64,000 nucleotides of DNA from Enterobacter sp. 10-1 (GTDB lineage Bacteria > Pseudomonadota > Gammaproteobacteria > Enterobacterales > Enterobacteriaceae). Position numbers and translations under genes: made by a program. Each line of letters starts with the position of its first letter. Position 1 is the first letter of the stretch. Under the pieces are notes generated by a model, which was given only the letters and a program-made list of their open reading frames with translations, was not told where the DNA came from and searched no databases. Positions 8,743 to 19,342 of this stretch are shown piece after piece. The stretch lies in assembly GCA_002270295.1 (NCBI GenBank), contig NISF01000006.1, positions 62,001 to 126,000 on the forward strand, given 5' to 3'.

Positions 8743-9867
8743 ATGAAATCAGGTCGCTTTATTGGCGTAATGTCTGGCACCAGCCTGGATGGCATCGATG
8801 TGGTTCTGGCGGTAATTAACGAAAGTATTGTGGCCCAGCAGGCCAGCCTGACCTATCCCATCCCTATCGCAATAAAAGAAGAGATTCTGGCTATCTGTCA
8901 GGGGCAGCCGCTCACCTTATCGCAGTTAGGACAGCTTGATACGCGCCTTGGTCGGCTGTTTTCCGATGCGGTACGGGCGCTAATGCGCCAGGAGAATTTG
9001 CAGGCCTCGGAGATCGTTGCGATTGGCTGCCACGGTCAGACGGTCTGGCACGAGCCGATGGGCGATGCGCCTAACACATTGCAAATCGGTGACAATAACC
9101 AGATTGCCGCCCATACCGGCATCACGGTGGTGGGTGATTTTCGCCGTCGCGATATGGCTCTTGGGGGCCAGGGCGCGCCGCTGGTTCCGGCCTTCCACCA
9201 CGCGCTGTTGGCGCATCCGGTTGAGCGCAGGATGGTGCTAAACGTTGGCGGCATCGCTAATCTCTCGCTGCTGGCGCCCGGTCTGCCGGTCCGCGGCTAC
9301 GACACCGGTCCTGGCAATATGCTGATGGACGCGTGGATCTGGCGTCAGTGCGGTAAACCCTACGATAAAGATGCCCACTGGGCCAGCGGAGGCAAGGTGC
9401 TGCTGCCGCTGCTGCAGGATATGCTCAGCGATCCGTGGTTCGCGCTGCCCGCGCCGAAAAGTACCGGGCGGGAATACTTCAACTATGGCTGGCTGCAGCG
9501 GCATCTGGCCCGCTATCCCGGCGTTAGCCCGCAGGACGTTCAGACCACGCTGACGGAGCTTACCGCGGTCACGATTAGTGAACAGGTGATGCTCAGCGGC
9601 GGCTGCGAGCGGCTGCTGGTGTGCGGCGGCGGGGCCCGTAATCCGCTGCTGATGGCGCGGCTGGCGGCGCTGCTGCCGGGTACGGAGGTCTCTACCACCG
9701 ATGCGGCGGGGATCAGCGGTGACGATATGGAAGCGCTGGCCTTTGCGTGGCTGGCGTGGCGGACTATGTCCGGGCTGCCCGGCAACCTGCCGTCGGTGAC
9801 CGGTGCCGCAGAAGCCTCCATCCTTGGCGCGATTTTCCCGGCGAATGCGCCGCAGAATCAGAGTTAA
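8743..9867 (+). CDS. anmK: Anhydro-N-acetylmuramic acid kinase
   Basis: AnmK phosphorylates and hydrolyses 1,6-anhydro-MurNAc to MurNAc-6-phosphate in cytoplasmic peptidoglycan recycling. The 374-residue length and the N-terminal [13 protein letters not shown] nucleotide-binding motif, the central [19 protein letters not shown] and the later [12 protein letters not shown] are diagnostic. The ATG follows GGAAGG by a normal distance. It is followed at 91 bp by mliC, as in E. coli. Confidence 0.96.
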   Translation: MKSGRFIGVMSGTSLDGIDVVLAVINESIVAQQASLTYPIPIAIKEEILAICQGQPLTLSQLGQLDTRLGRLFSDAVRALMRQENLQASEIVAIGCHGQTVWHEPMGDAPNTLQIGDNNQIAAHTGITVVGDFRRRDMALGGQGAPLVPAFHHALLAHPVERRMVLNVGGIANLSLLAPGLPVRGYDTGPGNMLMDAWIWRQCGKPYDKDAHWASGGKVLLPLLQDMLSDPWFALPAPKSTGREYFNYGWLQRHLARYPGVSPQDVQTTLTELTAVTISEQVMLSGGCERLLVCGGGARNPLLMARLAALLPGTEVSTTDAAGISGDDMEALAFAWLAWRTMSGLPGNLPSVTGAAEASILGAIFPANAPQNQS

Positions 9868-9958
9868 CTGAATTCGCTATATTTTATTAACCGGTAAACT
9901 GGATGAAGTGAGTGGAGGGTCAGTACCCTCCTGGACCGGGAAAGTCGAAGGCAACCAA

Positions 9959-10282
9959 ATGAAAAAAATCCTTATCGCAGCGATACCTTTTATGCTCGCA
10001 GGCTGTAGCTATTACAACCAGTTTGTCGAGCGCATGCAGACCGATACGCTGGAGTATCAGTGCGATCAGAAACCGCTGACCGTTCATCTCAATAACGCCC
10101 GCCAGCAGGTAAGCTTCATTTACGATAACCAGCAGCTGAATCTGCAGCAGGGGCTATCGGCGTCGGGGGCGCGCTATACCGACGGCGTATACGTCTTCTG
10201 GTCAAAAGGCGACGGTGCCACGGTCTACAAACACGACCGCGTGGTGCTGGAAAACTGCCAGCTGCAAACCGCCAAACGTTGA
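9959..10282 (+). CDS. mliC: Membrane-bound C-type lysozyme inhibitor MliC
   Basis: This 107-residue lipoprotein has a short signal peptide ending in the lipobox LAGC and is probably anchored to the outer membrane. The mature part carries the MliC/YdhA fold with [10 protein letters not shown] at the start and a late conserved Cys, which form the disulfide of the family. It blocks the active-site cleft of C-type lysozymes. The ATG at 9959 is used because the signal peptide ([14 protein letters not shown]) begins there; upstream in-frame codons add no signal. Confidence 0.93.
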   Translation: MKKILIAAIPFMLAGCSYYNQFVERMQTDTLEYQCDQKPLTVHLNNARQQVSFIYDNQQLNLQQGLSASGARYTDGVYVFWSKGDGATVYKHDRVVLENCQLQTAKR

Positions 10283-10339
10283 GATTTCTCTCCCGGGGGC
10301 GCACAATGACGCCACCCGACGACTATTTTCTCAATTGCC

Positions 10340-10996
10340 ATGTCAGACAACGACGAATTGCAGCAAATCGCGCATCTGCGCCGAGAGTATACCCGTGGCG
10401 GCCTGCGTCGCCACGATCTTCCCGCCGAACCGCTGACGCTGTTTGAGCGTTGGCTCCGACAGGCCTGCGATGCCCGGCTGGCTGACCCCACGGCGATGGT
10501 GGTGGCCACCGTTGATGAAAGCGGCCAGCCCTATCAGCGTATCGTGCTGTTAAAGCACTATGACGAAAAGGGGCTGGTGTTTTACACCAACCTCGGCAGC
10601 CGCAAAGCGCACCAGATCGAAAAAAATCCCCGCGTGAGCCTGCTGTTTCCGTGGCATATGCTGGAGCGCCAGGTGATGGTGAGCGGCAAAGCTGAACGTC
10701 TGTCGACGCTGGAAGTGATTAAGTATTTCCACAGCCGCCCGCGCGATAGCCAGATCGGTGCCTGGGTTTCCCGCCAGTCCAGCCGCATTTCTGCCCGCGG
10801 TATTCTTGAAAGCAAGTTCCTTGAGCTGAAGCAAAAATTCCAGCAGGGCGAAGTGCCGCTGCCGAGCTTCTGGGGCGGGTTCCGCGTCAATATCGAACAG
10901 ATGGAGTTCTGGCAGGGCGGCGAGCATCGTCTGCACGATCGTTTTCTGTACCAGCGGCAAAACGACGGCTGGCAAATCGACCGCCTGGCGCCATAA
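10340..10996 (+). CDS. pdxH: Pyridoxine/pyridoxamine 5'-phosphate oxidase
   Basis: PdxH is the FMN-dependent oxidase that makes pyridoxal 5'-phosphate from PNP or PMP, the final step of vitamin B6 synthesis and salvage. The 218-residue length equals E. coli PdxH. Conserved blocks [25 protein letters not shown] and the C-terminal [13 protein letters not shown] are present. It precedes tyrS by about 250 bp and lies near pdxY, so two B6 genes flank tyrS. Confidence 0.96.
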   Translation: MSDNDELQQIAHLRREYTRGGLRRHDLPAEPLTLFERWLRQACDARLADPTAMVVATVDESGQPYQRIVLLKHYDEKGLVFYTNLGSRKAHQIEKNPRVSLLFPWHMLERQVMVSGKAERLSTLEVIKYFHSRPRDSQIGAWVSRQSSRISARGILESKFLELKQKFQQGEVPLPSFWGGFRVNIEQMEFWQGGEHRLHDRFLYQRQNDGWQIDRLAP

Positions 10997-11243
10997 AGGA
11001 CGCAAAATGTTGTTTTAAGCGCTGGTACTACGTTCCCCGGCGCTTTATTCTATAGGCTTCATTTTTCACGCTGCATCGTAGCTGGCCATGCCTGCTCATC
11101 CGGTAGCTTACCCGCGTAAGCGCCTGAGGCTTCCCATGCTTGCCGCTTTGATGCAGCCTGAATCATTTTGTGTAGTATTTTTTCGCGTCTGGCGAAAAGT
11201 CGTGTACCGGCAAAGGTGCAGTCGTTTATACATGGAGAATTTG

Positions 11244-12518
11244 ATGGCAAGCAGTAACTTGATTAAACAATTGCAAGAGCGGGGGCTGGTAGCCCAGGTG
11301 ACAGACGAGGAAGCGTTAGCAGAGCGACTGGCGCAAGGCCCGATCGCGCTCTATTGCGGCTTCGATCCTACCGCCGACAGCTTGCACTTGGGGCATCTTG
11401 TTCCATTGTTATGCCTGAAACGCTTCCAGCAGGCAGGCCATAAGCCTGTGGCGCTGGTGGGTGGTGCGACCGGTCTGATTGGTGACCCGAGCTTCAAAGC
11501 CGCCGAGCGTAAACTGAACACCGAAGACACCGTGCAGGAGTGGGTTGATAAAATTCGTAAACAGGTCGCGCCTTTCCTCGACTTTGATTGCGGAGACAAC
11601 TCGGCCATTGCCGCGAATAACTACGACTGGTTTGGCGGCATGAACGTGCTGACCTTCCTGCGTGATATCGGCAAGCATTTCTCCGTCAATCAGATGATCA
11701 ATAAAGAAGCGGTTAAGCAGCGTCTGAACCGTGACGATCAGGGCATCTCCTTTACCGAGTTCTCCTATAACCTGCTGCAGGGCTACGACTTCGCGTGCCT
11801 GAATGAGCTGCACGGGGTTGCGCTGCAAATCGGTGGTTCGGATCAGTGGGGTAACATTACCTCCGGTATCGACCTGACCCGTCGCCTGCATCAGAACCAG
11901 GTATTTGGTCTGACCGTTCCGCTGATCACCAAAGCGGATGGCACCAAGTTCGGTAAGACCGAAGGCGGCGCGGTATGGCTGGATCCGAAGAAAACCAGTC
12001 CGTATAAATTCTACCAGTTCTGGATCAACACCGCGGATGCCGACGTTTATCGCTTCCTGAAGTTCTTCACCTTTATGGAAATTGACGAGATCAATGCCCT
12101 TGAGGAAGAAGACAAAAACAGCGGTAAGGCTCCGCGCGCGCAGTACGTGCTGGCGGAACTGGTGACGCGTCTGGTGCATGGTGAAGAGGGCCTGATCGCC
12201 GCAAAACGCATTACCGAGAGCCTGTTTAACGGCAACCTGAGCGAGCTGAGCGAAGCGGACTTCGAGCAGCTGGCGCAGGACGGCGTACCGATGATTGAAA
12301 TGGAACAAGGCGCCGACCTGATGCAGGCGCTGGTGGATTCCGAGCTGCAGCCATCCCGTGGCCAGGCGCGTAAAACCATCGCCTCCAACGCGGTGACCAT
12401 CAACGGTGAAAAACAGGCCGACCCGGAGTATGTCTTCGGCGAAGGCGATCGCCTGTTTGGTCGCTATACCTTACTGCGCCGCGGTAAGAAAAATTACTGT
12501 CTGGTCTGCTGGAAGTAA
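11244..12518 (+). CDS. tyrS: Tyrosyl-tRNA synthetase
   Basis: This 424-residue class I aminoacyl-tRNA synthetase charges tRNA-Tyr. The HIGH-type motif HLGH (residues 48-51) and the KMSKS-type KFGKT (about residue 235) are present, and an S4 RNA-binding domain fills the last 65 residues or so. I start at the ATG preceded by GGAG at 11234; the reading frame extends far upstream but without homology. A strong terminator follows 13 bp after the stop. Confidence 0.97.
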   Translation: MASSNLIKQLQERGLVAQVTDEEALAERLAQGPIALYCGFDPTADSLHLGHLVPLLCLKRFQQAGHKPVALVGGATGLIGDPSFKAAERKLNTEDTVQEWVDKIRKQVAPFLDFDCGDNSAIAANNYDWFGGMNVLTFLRDIGKHFSVNQMINKEAVKQRLNRDDQGISFTEFSYNLLQGYDFACLNELHGVALQIGGSDQWGNITSGIDLTRRLHQNQVFGLTVPLITKADGTKFGKTEGGAVWLDPKKTSPYKFYQFWINTADADVYRFLKFFTFMEIDEINALEEEDKNSGKAPRAQYVLAELVTRLVHGEEGLIAAKRITESLFNGNLSELSEADFEQLAQDGVPMIEMEQGADLMQALVDSELQPSRGQARKTIASNAVTINGEKQADPEYVFGEGDRLFGRYTLLRRGKKNYCLVCWK

Positions 12519-12531
12519 TTGCGTAAAGGCA

Positions 12532-12562
12532 GGGGCGTGGGAAACCACGCCCCTTATTTTTT
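12532..12562 (+). terminator. Intrinsic terminator of tyrS
   Basis: GGGGCGTGG, loop GAAA, CCACGCCCC, then TTATTTTTT: a textbook 9-bp stem with a T tract, 17 bp before pdxY. Confidence 0.93.
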
Positions 12563-12579
12563 GCTGTCAGGTATCCAAG

Positions 12580-13440
12580 ATGAAGAATATCCTCGCCATC
12601 CAGTCTCACGTTGTGTTTGGCCATGCCGGCAATAGCGCCGCCGAGTTTCCGATGCGCCGCCTTGGCGCGAACGTCTGGCCCCTCAATACCGTGCAGTTCT
12701 CAAACCATACTCAGTACGGTAAATGGACCGGCTGCGTTATGCCGCCAGCGCATCTGACCGAGATCGTACAGGGCATCGCTGATATTAATCAGCTTCAGCG
12801 CTGCGACGCGGTGCTCAGCGGTTATCTGGGATCGGCGGAACAGGGCGAACATATTCTCGGGATTGTTCGTCAGGTGAAAGCGGCCAATCCGGCGGCAAAA
12901 TATTTTTGCGATCCGGTGATGGGCCATCCTGAAAAGGGCTGCATCGTAGCACCTGGCGTAGCCGAGTTTCACGTGCGCCATGCGCTGCCTGCCAGCGATA
13001 TTATTGCCCCGAATCTGCTGGAGCTGGAAATTCTCTGCGAGCATCCGGTGGCGAACGTCGGCGAAGCGGTGGCCGCCGCGCGGGAGCTCATTGCCCAAGG
13101 GCCGGAAGTGGTGCTGGTGAAGCACCTGTCGCGCGCCGGGATTAGCATGGACCGTTTTGAAATGCTGCTGGTGACGCGCGACGAAGCCTGGCATATCAGC
13201 CGTCCGCTGGTGGACTTTGGCCTGCGTCAGCCGGTGGGGGTGGGGGATGTGACCAGCGGCCTGCTGCTGGTGAAGCTTCTGCAGGGAGCGAGCCTGCGCG
13301 ATGCGCTGGAGCACGTCACCGCCGCGGTGTACGAAATCATGCTGGCGACCAAAGCAATGCAGGAGTATGAGCTGCAGGTCGTGGCGGCGCAGGATCGCAT
13401 TGCGCTGCCTGAGCATCTCTTCAGCGCCACGCAGCTGTAG
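12580..13440 (+). CDS. pdxY: Pyridoxal kinase PdxY
   Basis: PdxY is a ribokinase-superfamily kinase that phosphorylates pyridoxal to PLP in vitamin B6 salvage. The 286-residue length matches the family. The N-terminal [15 protein letters not shown], the [13 protein letters not shown] segment and the C-terminal [11 protein letters not shown] anion-hole loop with its catalytic Asp are visible. The start at 12580 lies directly after the tyrS terminator, so pdxY needs read-through or its own promoter. Confidence 0.95.
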   Translation: MKNILAIQSHVVFGHAGNSAAEFPMRRLGANVWPLNTVQFSNHTQYGKWTGCVMPPAHLTEIVQGIADINQLQRCDAVLSGYLGSAEQGEHILGIVRQVKAANPAAKYFCDPVMGHPEKGCIVAPGVAEFHVRHALPASDIIAPNLLELEILCEHPVANVGEAVAAARELIAQGPEVVLVKHLSRAGISMDRFEMLLVTRDEAWHISRPLVDFGLRQPVGVGDVTSGLLLVKLLQGASLRDALEHVTAAVYEIMLATKAMQEYELQVVAAQDRIALPEHLFSATQL

Positions 13441-13450
13441 GCGCTGACAG

Positions 13451-13476
13451 CCTGCCCGGAGCCGCGCCCGGGCAGG
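13451..13476. terminator. Hairpin between convergent pdxY and gstA
   Basis: CCTGCCCGG and CCGGGCAGG form a perfect 9-bp GC-rich stem with an 8-base loop between two convergent genes. There is no T tract, so its strength is uncertain. Confidence 0.55.
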
Positions 13477-13486
13477 GCAATCAACC

Positions 13487-14092
13487 TTACTTCAGTCCTT
13501 CCGCTTCCAGCGCCGCCGCCACCGACGGGCGCGCGGCGATGTGCTTCATCCACGCCTCGATATGGCGATAGCCTGCCATATTCAGCTTCACCGCGTACGC
13601 CCAGCGCAGTACGGTAAACAGATAGCCATCGGCGATGGTGAAACGATGGCCGTTCAGCCACTGCTTATCCTCCAGTGATTCGTCAATATACTGCAGCTTC
13701 TTCTCCAGCTGCGCGCGTACCGTCGGTTTGTAATCTTCCGGCGTGTCCGGACGAAACAGCGGGGTGAAGCCTTTGTGCAGCTCCGTTGCGACGTAGTTCA
13801 ACCACTCCAGCGTCTGGTAGCGGGCGATGGTGTCCACCGGGGCCAGCAGCTGTCGATCCGGGACGCGATCGGCAATGTACTGCATAATCGCCACGCCTTC
13901 CGTCAGCAGGAGATCGTCGTCAAGCAGCAGCGCCGGAACCTGGCCTTTCGGGTTAATCAGCAGGTAATCATCCCCGTTTTCAAGACGCTTTTTCATTACG
14001 TCCACGCCCTGCAAGGTGAAATCCAGCCCGCTTTCGCGCAGGGCGATATGCGAAGCAAGAGAACAGGCGCCGGGTTTGTAGAACAGTTTCAT
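13487..14092 (-). CDS. gstA: Glutathione S-transferase A
   Basis: This 201-residue beta-class glutathione transferase has an N-terminal thioredoxin-like domain with the active Cys10 ([13 protein letters not shown]) and a C-terminal all-helical domain from about residue 88. GSH-binding residues around [19 protein letters not shown] are conserved. It conjugates glutathione to electrophiles in the cytoplasm. It is transcribed toward pdxY and sits downstream of dtpA, from which a strong terminator separates it. Confidence 0.95.
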   Translation of the reverse strand: MKLFYKPGACSLASHIALRESGLDFTLQGVDVMKKRLENGDDYLLINPKGQVPALLLDDDLLLTEGVAIMQYIADRVPDRQLLAPVDTIARYQTLEWLNYVATELHKGFTPLFRPDTPEDYKPTVRAQLEKKLQYIDESLEDKQWLNGHRFTIADGYLFTVLRWAYAVKLNMAGYRHIEAWMKHIAARPSVAAALEAEGLK

Positions 14093-14142
14093 CGGTAACT
14101 CCTTGTGGCTGCAGTTTTCTGTATGGTAGTCCGCGCAGGGGT

Positions 14143-14175
14143 AAAAAAAAAGCCGCTAACGGCAGGTTAGCGGCT
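14143..14175 (-). terminator. Intrinsic terminator of dtpA
   Basis: On the minus strand AGCCGCTAAC, a 5-base loop and its complement form a 10-bp stem followed by nine T residues, 25 bp after the dtpA stop. Confidence 0.95.
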
Positions 14176-14200
14176 AAATTAAGTGGTTTTCCCGAAGCGG

Positions 14201-15706
14201 TTAGGCTGTTGCCGTCTCGCGATCTTTAGCGACGCTATCGTCGTCCAGAGTCATACGATTCAGCTTCGGCGCCGTCAGCAGCATCAGCGCGGCGATTACG
14301 GCCGTCACGATACCAATCTGCATGAATACGTGACCGTAAACGTTCAGAGAAACCAGCGGGTCGGTTACGTTTTCCGGAACGGCCATCAGGTTAGCAATCT
14401 TACCTGCAATAATTGCTGCGCCCGCGGTGGTCAGGAACCAGCTGCCCATGATGAAGCCCATCAGACGCTGCGGAACCAGCTGGGCAACCATTGCCAGACC
14501 CAGGCCGGAAATCATCAGCTCGCCAATACTCTGCAGCGCGTAGCTCAGAATCAGCCAGTTTACCGACACGATACCGGCATCGGTGGCGAATTTGGTGCCC
14601 AGCGGCAGCACCAGGAATGCGGCGGAACAGAGAATCATACCGATAGCAAACTTGTGCGGCATCGGCAGACGGTCGCCCATCTTGTTATAGATGGCGGCCA
14701 GAATCGGGCTACCGATCATAATCCAGAACGGGTTCAGCGCCTGGAACTGCTCCGGCTGGAAGCTGATGCCCATAATGGCATGCTCAACGTTGCGGATGGC
14801 GAAGAAGTTCAGGGACGTCGGCATCTGGCTGTAAAGGACGAAGAAGACGATCGCCTGCACCATCAGAATGAAGGCCACAACCATCTTACGACGCGCGGCG
14901 CCCTTCAGGGCGATAGCTTCTTTGGCGAAGATGATGACGATGCCCAGCGCAACCACGCCCAGAACCATACGAGCGATGCCCTGGTTATGCAGTAGCCAGG
15001 TAGCGATAACCACCAGGATAACCACGCCGACGAGGGTGGCCAGCAGTTTGCCGTAATGAACCGGGGCGAAGTCGGGTTTAGAACCGTAGTTTTTCACCCA
15101 TTTCTTGCAGAACATAAAGTTCACCAGCGTAATCAACATGCCGACAAAGCTCAGGGAGAAGGCGATACTCCAGCCGAACTTCGCTGCCAGCCACGGGGTA
15201 GCCAGCATCGAGAAGAACGAACCGATGTTGATGGACATATAGTACATGGTAAATGCACCGTCCAGACGCGGGTCGTCTTTCTCATAACAGGTAGACAGCA
15301 GGGAGGACGGGTTAGCCTTAAACAGGCCGTTACCGACGGCGATAGTCGCCATACCCATATAAACGATAGCGGCGTCATGTCCGGAATACGCGACCAGCGC
15401 ATAGCCGATCGCCAGTACGATCGTACCCAGCATAATGACGCGCTTGGTGCCGAGCACTTTATCGCCCAGCCAGCCGCCGATAGCCACGAGGCCGTAGACC
15501 AGCGCGCTGAAGGAGGAGAAGAGTGTAATAGAATCCGCTTCTGACATACCCAGCTGTTTTACCAGGTAAACGGCCATGATCCCTTGCAGGCCGTAATAAC
15601 CAAAACGCTCCCATAATTCGATCGAGAAGATCAGGTAGAACGATTTCGGCTGCTTGAAAGCGTTCAAACTCACGCTTTCTGCTGGTTTATTGTTTGCAGT
15701 TGACAC
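14201..15706 (-). CDS. dtpA: Proton-dependent di/tripeptide permease DtpA (TppB)
   Basis: This 501-residue inner-membrane proton/oligopeptide symporter of the POT/PTR2 family, 12-14 helices, imports di- and tripeptides. The signature [10 protein letters not shown] near residue 30, the motif around [15 protein letters not shown] and a C-terminal tail rich in charged residues match E. coli DtpA (500 residues). GTG at 15706 is taken as the start: AGAGG lies 5 bases upstream and the protein then begins [16 protein letters not shown] as in E. coli. Upstream in-frame sequence shows no homology. Confidence 0.95.
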   Translation of the reverse strand: MSTANNKPAESVSLNAFKQPKSFYLIFSIELWERFGYYGLQGIMAVYLVKQLGMSEADSITLFSSFSALVYGLVAIGGWLGDKVLGTKRVIMLGTIVLAIGYALVAYSGHDAAIVYMGMATIAVGNGLFKANPSSLLSTCYEKDDPRLDGAFTMYYMSINIGSFFSMLATPWLAAKFGWSIAFSLSFVGMLITLVNFMFCKKWVKNYGSKPDFAPVHYGKLLATLVGVVILVVIATWLLHNQGIARMVLGVVALGIVIIFAKEAIALKGAARRKMVVAFILMVQAIVFFVLYSQMPTSLNFFAIRNVEHAIMGISFQPEQFQALNPFWIMIGSPILAAIYNKMGDRLPMPHKFAIGMILCSAAFLVLPLGTKFATDAGIVSVNWLILSYALQSIGELMISGLGLAMVAQLVPQRLMGFIMGSWFLTTAGAAIIAGKIANLMAVPENVTDPLVSLNVYGHVFMQIGIVTAVIAALMLLTAPKLNRMTLDDDSVAKDRETATA

Positions 15707-16267
15707 ATATACCTCTTTTTTTACATCCCATATTAACGGGGGGTGTTCGGGGCGCAATCTTCGATGACCGCCGCCTTTATAGTTATTCTGGAGGGAAAAC
15801 GGCAGGTAATGTTCACTATCCTGACCGTTCAGGCAATAGCTTTGTAATACTCTGTTACACATAACCGAGGCGTTATAATACGCCGGTCATTCAAATGTTA
15901 TGCAGAGTTAAACTTCACCGTTTCGCCATTGGTGATATTTTTATCTGTCTGCATCCGCATGGCGGTGCATAAAGGCGATATATTCTGCTGATCAGCCTTG
16001 AACCCAGTGATATAGGCTATAATCCTAAAAAATGATGGGGTATTGTCCTGATAAGCAGGGCTCAGATATTGCAATTGCTGGCTTTAACTATCAAATAAGC
16101 AACAATAAATTAACATTGAGTTGCATGGATGATCTGGATCACAAATGTATAGAAATTTTTTCTTCGTAAAAAATGATTAACCTGGCTGAGAGTTATATGA
16201 GCAGACGATCGCCCTGTTAACTGGCGAAATTATGGCGAAAGTGGCAGGGATGAAAGGGTATGAACAG
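15707..16267. other. Long intergenic region upstream of dtpA
   Basis: This AT-rich stretch of about 560 bp separates dtpA from nth, both on the minus strand. It should hold the dtpA control region (dtpA/tppB is OmpR-linked in relatives), but I find no clear consensus operator. A TGATCTGGATCACA segment near 16129-16142 weakly resembles a CRP half-site pair. No plausible gene is seen. Confidence 0.4.
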
Positions 16268-16294
16268 AACCATTACCACAGACAGGGTAATGGT
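16268..16294 (-). terminator. Hairpin after nth, end of the rsx operon
   Basis: AACCATTACC and GGTAATGGTT form a perfect 10-bp stem with a 7-base loop about 20 bp after the nth stop. The minus-strand tail is only weakly T-rich. Confidence 0.6.
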
Positions 16295-16313
16295 TTTGCT
16301 CAGGGAGCGGACA

Positions 16314-16952
16314 TCAGGCAGCGTAGACCTTCTCTTTGAACTCGCAGAGGTCCTCGATCAGGCAGGAACCGCAGCGCGGCTTGCGGGCGATGCAGGTATA
16401 GCGGCCGTGGAGAATAAGCCAGTGGTGGCAGTCCACCTTAAACTCGGCGGGAACCACCTTCAGCAGCTTCTCTTCAACCTGCTCGACGTTCTTACCGGGG
16501 GCAAATTGTGTCCGGTTGCAAACGCGGAAAATATGCGTATCTACCGCAATCGTCGGCCAGCCGAAGGCGGTATTGAGTACCACGTTGGCGGTTTTGCGCC
16601 CGACGCCGGGCAGCGCTTCCAGCGCGGCTCTGTCCTCTGGGACTTCGCCATTATGCTGCTCCAGCAGGATCCGGCAGGTCTTAATGACGTTTTCCGCTTT
16701 GCTGTTAAACAGGCCGATGGTTTTGATATACGACTTGACCCCATCGACGCCCAGGCTAAGCATCGCCGCCGGGGTGTTGGCAACCGGATAGAGCTTCGCC
16801 GTCGCTTTATTGACGCTGACGTCGGTCGCCTGCGCCGAGAGCAGTACGGCGATCAGCAGCTCAAACGGCGAGCTGAAATTGAGCTCCGTGGTGGGATGCG
16901 GGTCGTTATCCCGCAGGCGGGTCAGAATTTCCAGACGTTTGCTCTTATTCAT
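16314..16952 (-). CDS. nth: Endonuclease III (DNA glycosylase/AP lyase)
   Basis: Nth removes oxidised pyrimidines from DNA and cleaves the abasic site. The 212-residue protein has the helix-hairpin-helix LPGVGRKTANVVL with catalytic Lys120, the catalytic Asp in AVDTHIFRV, and the C-terminal [4Fe-4S] cluster ligands C-x6-C-x2-C-x5-C in CIARKPRCGSCLIEDLC. Its ATG overlaps the rsxE stop codon by one base, so it is the last gene of the rsx operon. This linkage is standard in enterobacteria. Confidence 0.97.
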   Translation of the reverse strand: MNKSKRLEILTRLRDNDPHPTTELNFSSPFELLIAVLLSAQATDVSVNKATAKLYPVANTPAAMLSLGVDGVKSYIKTIGLFNSKAENVIKTCRILLEQHNGEVPEDRAALEALPGVGRKTANVVLNTAFGWPTIAVDTHIFRVCNRTQFAPGKNVEQVEEKLLKVVPAEFKVDCHHWLILHGRYTCIARKPRCGSCLIEDLCEFKEKVYAA

Positions 16953-17656
16953 CAGGCTTTCCCGGTGGCGTCAGAGGGCGCAACGACCGGGGTTTCGGCG
17001 CTTACCGCCCGGGCCTTGCGCTGCTTGCTTCGCTCATCAATAAGATATTTGACCGCCAGCATCATTCCGAGGCCGATAAACGCCCCCGGCGGCAGCATCG
17101 CCAGCAGGAAGGGGGTATCGGTATGGAAGACCTCGATGCGCAGCGCTTTTGCCCAGCCGCCGAGCAGACTATCCGCGCCGTCAAACAGAGTACCGTTACC
17201 AATGATCTCACGCAGCGAGCCGAGCACAAACATGGCGCAGGTGGCCCCCATGCCAATTGCGAAACCATCCAGCGCCGACAGAGCCGGGCCCTTTTTGGCC
17301 GCAAAAGCCTCGGCGCGGCCGACGACAATGCAGTTAGTTACAATCAGCGGGATAAAAATCCCCAGCGACTGATAGAGGCCATAGGCGTAGGCGTTAATCA
17401 GCATCTGCACGACGCTCACCACCGAGGCGATGATCATCACGTAAATTGGAATACGGATCTCGGCCGGCGTCCAGCGGCGCAGGCTGGAGATAGTCAGGTT
17501 GGTCAGGGTCAGAACCAGGGTGGTTGCCAGCCCTAATCCCAGCGCGTTGGTGGCGGTGGAGGTCACGGCAAGCAGAGGGCACATCCCCAGCAGCTGGACC
17601 AGCGCGGAGTTGTTTTTCCACAACCCCTGAACAATAACGTCTTTTACTTCGCTCAT
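16952..17656 (-). CDS. rsxE: Electron transport complex subunit RsxE
   Basis: RsxE is an integral membrane subunit (about six helices, 234 residues) of the Rnf-like Rsx complex, homologous to RnfE/NqrD. Typical blocks are [18 protein letters not shown] at the N-terminus and [19 protein letters not shown]. The complex moves electrons across the inner membrane and in E. coli keeps SoxR reduced. The last 25 or so residues form a hydrophilic tail. It is coupled to nth by TGATG and lies 3 bp after rsxG. Confidence 0.95.
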   Translation of the reverse strand: MSEVKDVIVQGLWKNNSALVQLLGMCPLLAVTSTATNALGLGLATTLVLTLTNLTISSLRRWTPAEIRIPIYVMIIASVVSVVQMLINAYAYGLYQSLGIFIPLIVTNCIVVGRAEAFAAKKGPALSALDGFAIGMGATCAMFVLGSLREIIGNGTLFDGADSLLGGWAKALRIEVFHTDTPFLLAMLPPGAFIGLGMMLAVKYLIDERSKQRKARAVSAETPVVAPSDATGKA

Positions 17657-17659
17657 GCT

Positions 17660-18280
17660 CTAGTCTCCACAGGCGGTGAATTCGGGAATCTGCGTTGGCA
17701 GCGTTTGTGCATACAGGCCAGCGCGCTTAACCGCGTTGACGACCGCGCGCGGCGTAATGGTCGCGCCGGTAAACTGGTCAAAATCGCCGCCGTCTTTTTT
17801 AACCGCCCAGCGGCCGTCATTCTGCCCGTGGATAACTTTGCCGGCAAAATGGGTGATCCAGTCAGAAAGACGCAGCTCAATTTTATCGCCAAGGCCCGGC
17901 GTTTCGTGATGTTCGGTCACCCGGGTGCCGAGGACGGTACCTTTAAAGTCGGCGGCGACCAGCAGCTGAATCGCCCCGGAGTAGCCGTCCGGCGCGGTGG
18001 TTTCCATTACCGCACCCACCGGGATGTCGTTATTTTTAGCAATCCAGATCTTACGCTGTCCTTTCCCCAGCGCCGGGGCGGAGACGAGATAACAGCTCTT
18101 CAGCAGATCGTTATTATACAGATCTGCGGGCAGAACCTGGTCAAATAGCGCCTTTTGCTGCTGAGCCGCCTGATCTTCAATAGTCGATTTGGTCAGCTCA
18201 TTGATAGCCGCCGTCAGGCCGGTGGAGCCGGCGGCGAAAAGCGCCAGCGTGATGCCGTGTTTGCGCATGCTTTTTAACAT
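17660..18280 (-). CDS. rsxG: Electron transport complex subunit RsxG
   Basis: RsxG (206 residues) has one N-terminal membrane helix and a periplasmic domain that carries covalently bound FMN. The flavinylation motif (S/T)GAT appears as FTGATITP near residue 175. It belongs to the RnfG/NqrC family. It sits between rsxD and rsxE with gaps of 9 and 3 bp, consistent with a single transcript. Confidence 0.95.
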   Translation of the reverse strand: MLKSMRKHGITLALFAAGSTGLTAAINELTKSTIEDQAAQQQKALFDQVLPADLYNNDLLKSCYLVSAPALGKGQRKIWIAKNNDIPVGAVMETTAPDGYSGAIQLLVAADFKGTVLGTRVTEHHETPGLGDKIELRLSDWITHFAGKVIHGQNDGRWAVKKDGGDFDQFTGATITPRAVVNAVKRAGLYAQTLPTQIPEFTACGD

Positions 18281-18289
18281 GACGGGTCC

Positions 18290-19342
18290 TCAGCGGTGGC
18301 CATACACGCGGGGACGCGTGTAGTAATCAATCAACGGAACGGTAATGTTCGCCAGCAGCACGGCGAAGGCAACGCCGTCAGGATAGCCGCCGAAGCTGCG
18401 AATGAGCCAGACCAGCAGACCCGCCAGCGCGCCGAAAATAAGGCGTCCGCGGTTGGTGGTGGAGGCGGTTACCGGATCCGTCAGAATAAAGAACGCGCCG
18501 AGCATGGTGGCGCCGGACAGCAGATGTATCTGCGGCGCGGCCAGGCTCTGCGGCGAGAAAAACCAGCCGAGCGTGGAGCATACGGCCAGACTCAGCAGGA
18601 AGCTGAGCGGAATATGCCAGCGAATCGTCTTCTGCCACAGCAGGAACAGCCCGCCGACCAGATAAGCGATATTAACCCACTGCCAGCCAAGCCCCGCCAG
18701 CGTGCCGCCGAATATCGGGTACTGGAGGATCTCCTGCACCTTATGGCCGGCGTGCAGGGAGGTTTTAAAGGTGTCCAGCGGCGTGGCCTGGCTGATACCG
18801 TCGACCCCGAGGCGCAGGGCGTTCATATCGCCCCCGGAGGCGGTATGGCCGGTGAAAATGACCCGCAGCGCGTCGGTAAAGCCTGGAATGTGGGCCGCAA
18901 TCTCCTGCGGCGGCAGCCAGGAGGTCATCTGCACAGGGAAGGAGATCAGCAGCACGACGTAGCCAATCATGGCCGGGTTAAACGGGTTATGCCCCAGCCC
19001 GCCGTACAGCTGCTTGGCGATGATAACGGCAAAGGCGGTACCGAGGACAACCATCCACCAGGGCGCAAGGGGCGGAATACTGACGGCCAGCAGCAGGCCG
19101 GTCAGCAGCGCGGAGTTGTCGGCCAGAATGGCGGCAATATTCTGTTTTCTCAGTTTGAGGACGGCGGCTTCGGTTCCCCAGGCGGTTAAGGCCGCCAGGA
19201 TAAGCTGCAGCACGGTGCCCCAGCCGAAAAACCAGGTCTGCACCACGATGCCGGGTACGGCGGCGAGCAGCACCAGCAGCATAATCCGCGAGGTCTGACG
19301 CTGGTTGTGGGTATAGGGAGAGCTTGCGATTCTGAAAACCAT
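18290..19342 (-). CDS. rsxD: Electron transport complex subunit RsxD
   Basis: This 350-residue multi-pass inner-membrane protein of the RnfD/NqrB family binds FMN covalently at a Thr in the segment [13 protein letters not shown] (about residue 187) and contains the conserved [13 protein letters not shown]. It is the partner of RsxG in transmembrane electron flow. Its start directly abuts the rsxC stop codon. Confidence 0.95.
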   Translation of the reverse strand: MVFRIASSPYTHNQRQTSRIMLLVLLAAVPGIVVQTWFFGWGTVLQLILAALTAWGTEAAVLKLRKQNIAAILADNSALLTGLLLAVSIPPLAPWWMVVLGTAFAVIIAKQLYGGLGHNPFNPAMIGYVVLLISFPVQMTSWLPPQEIAAHIPGFTDALRVIFTGHTASGGDMNALRLGVDGISQATPLDTFKTSLHAGHKVQEILQYPIFGGTLAGLGWQWVNIAYLVGGLFLLWQKTIRWHIPLSFLLSLAVCSTLGWFFSPQSLAAPQIHLLSGATMLGAFFILTDPVTASTTNRGRLIFGALAGLLVWLIRSFGGYPDGVAFAVLLANITVPLIDYYTRPRVYGHR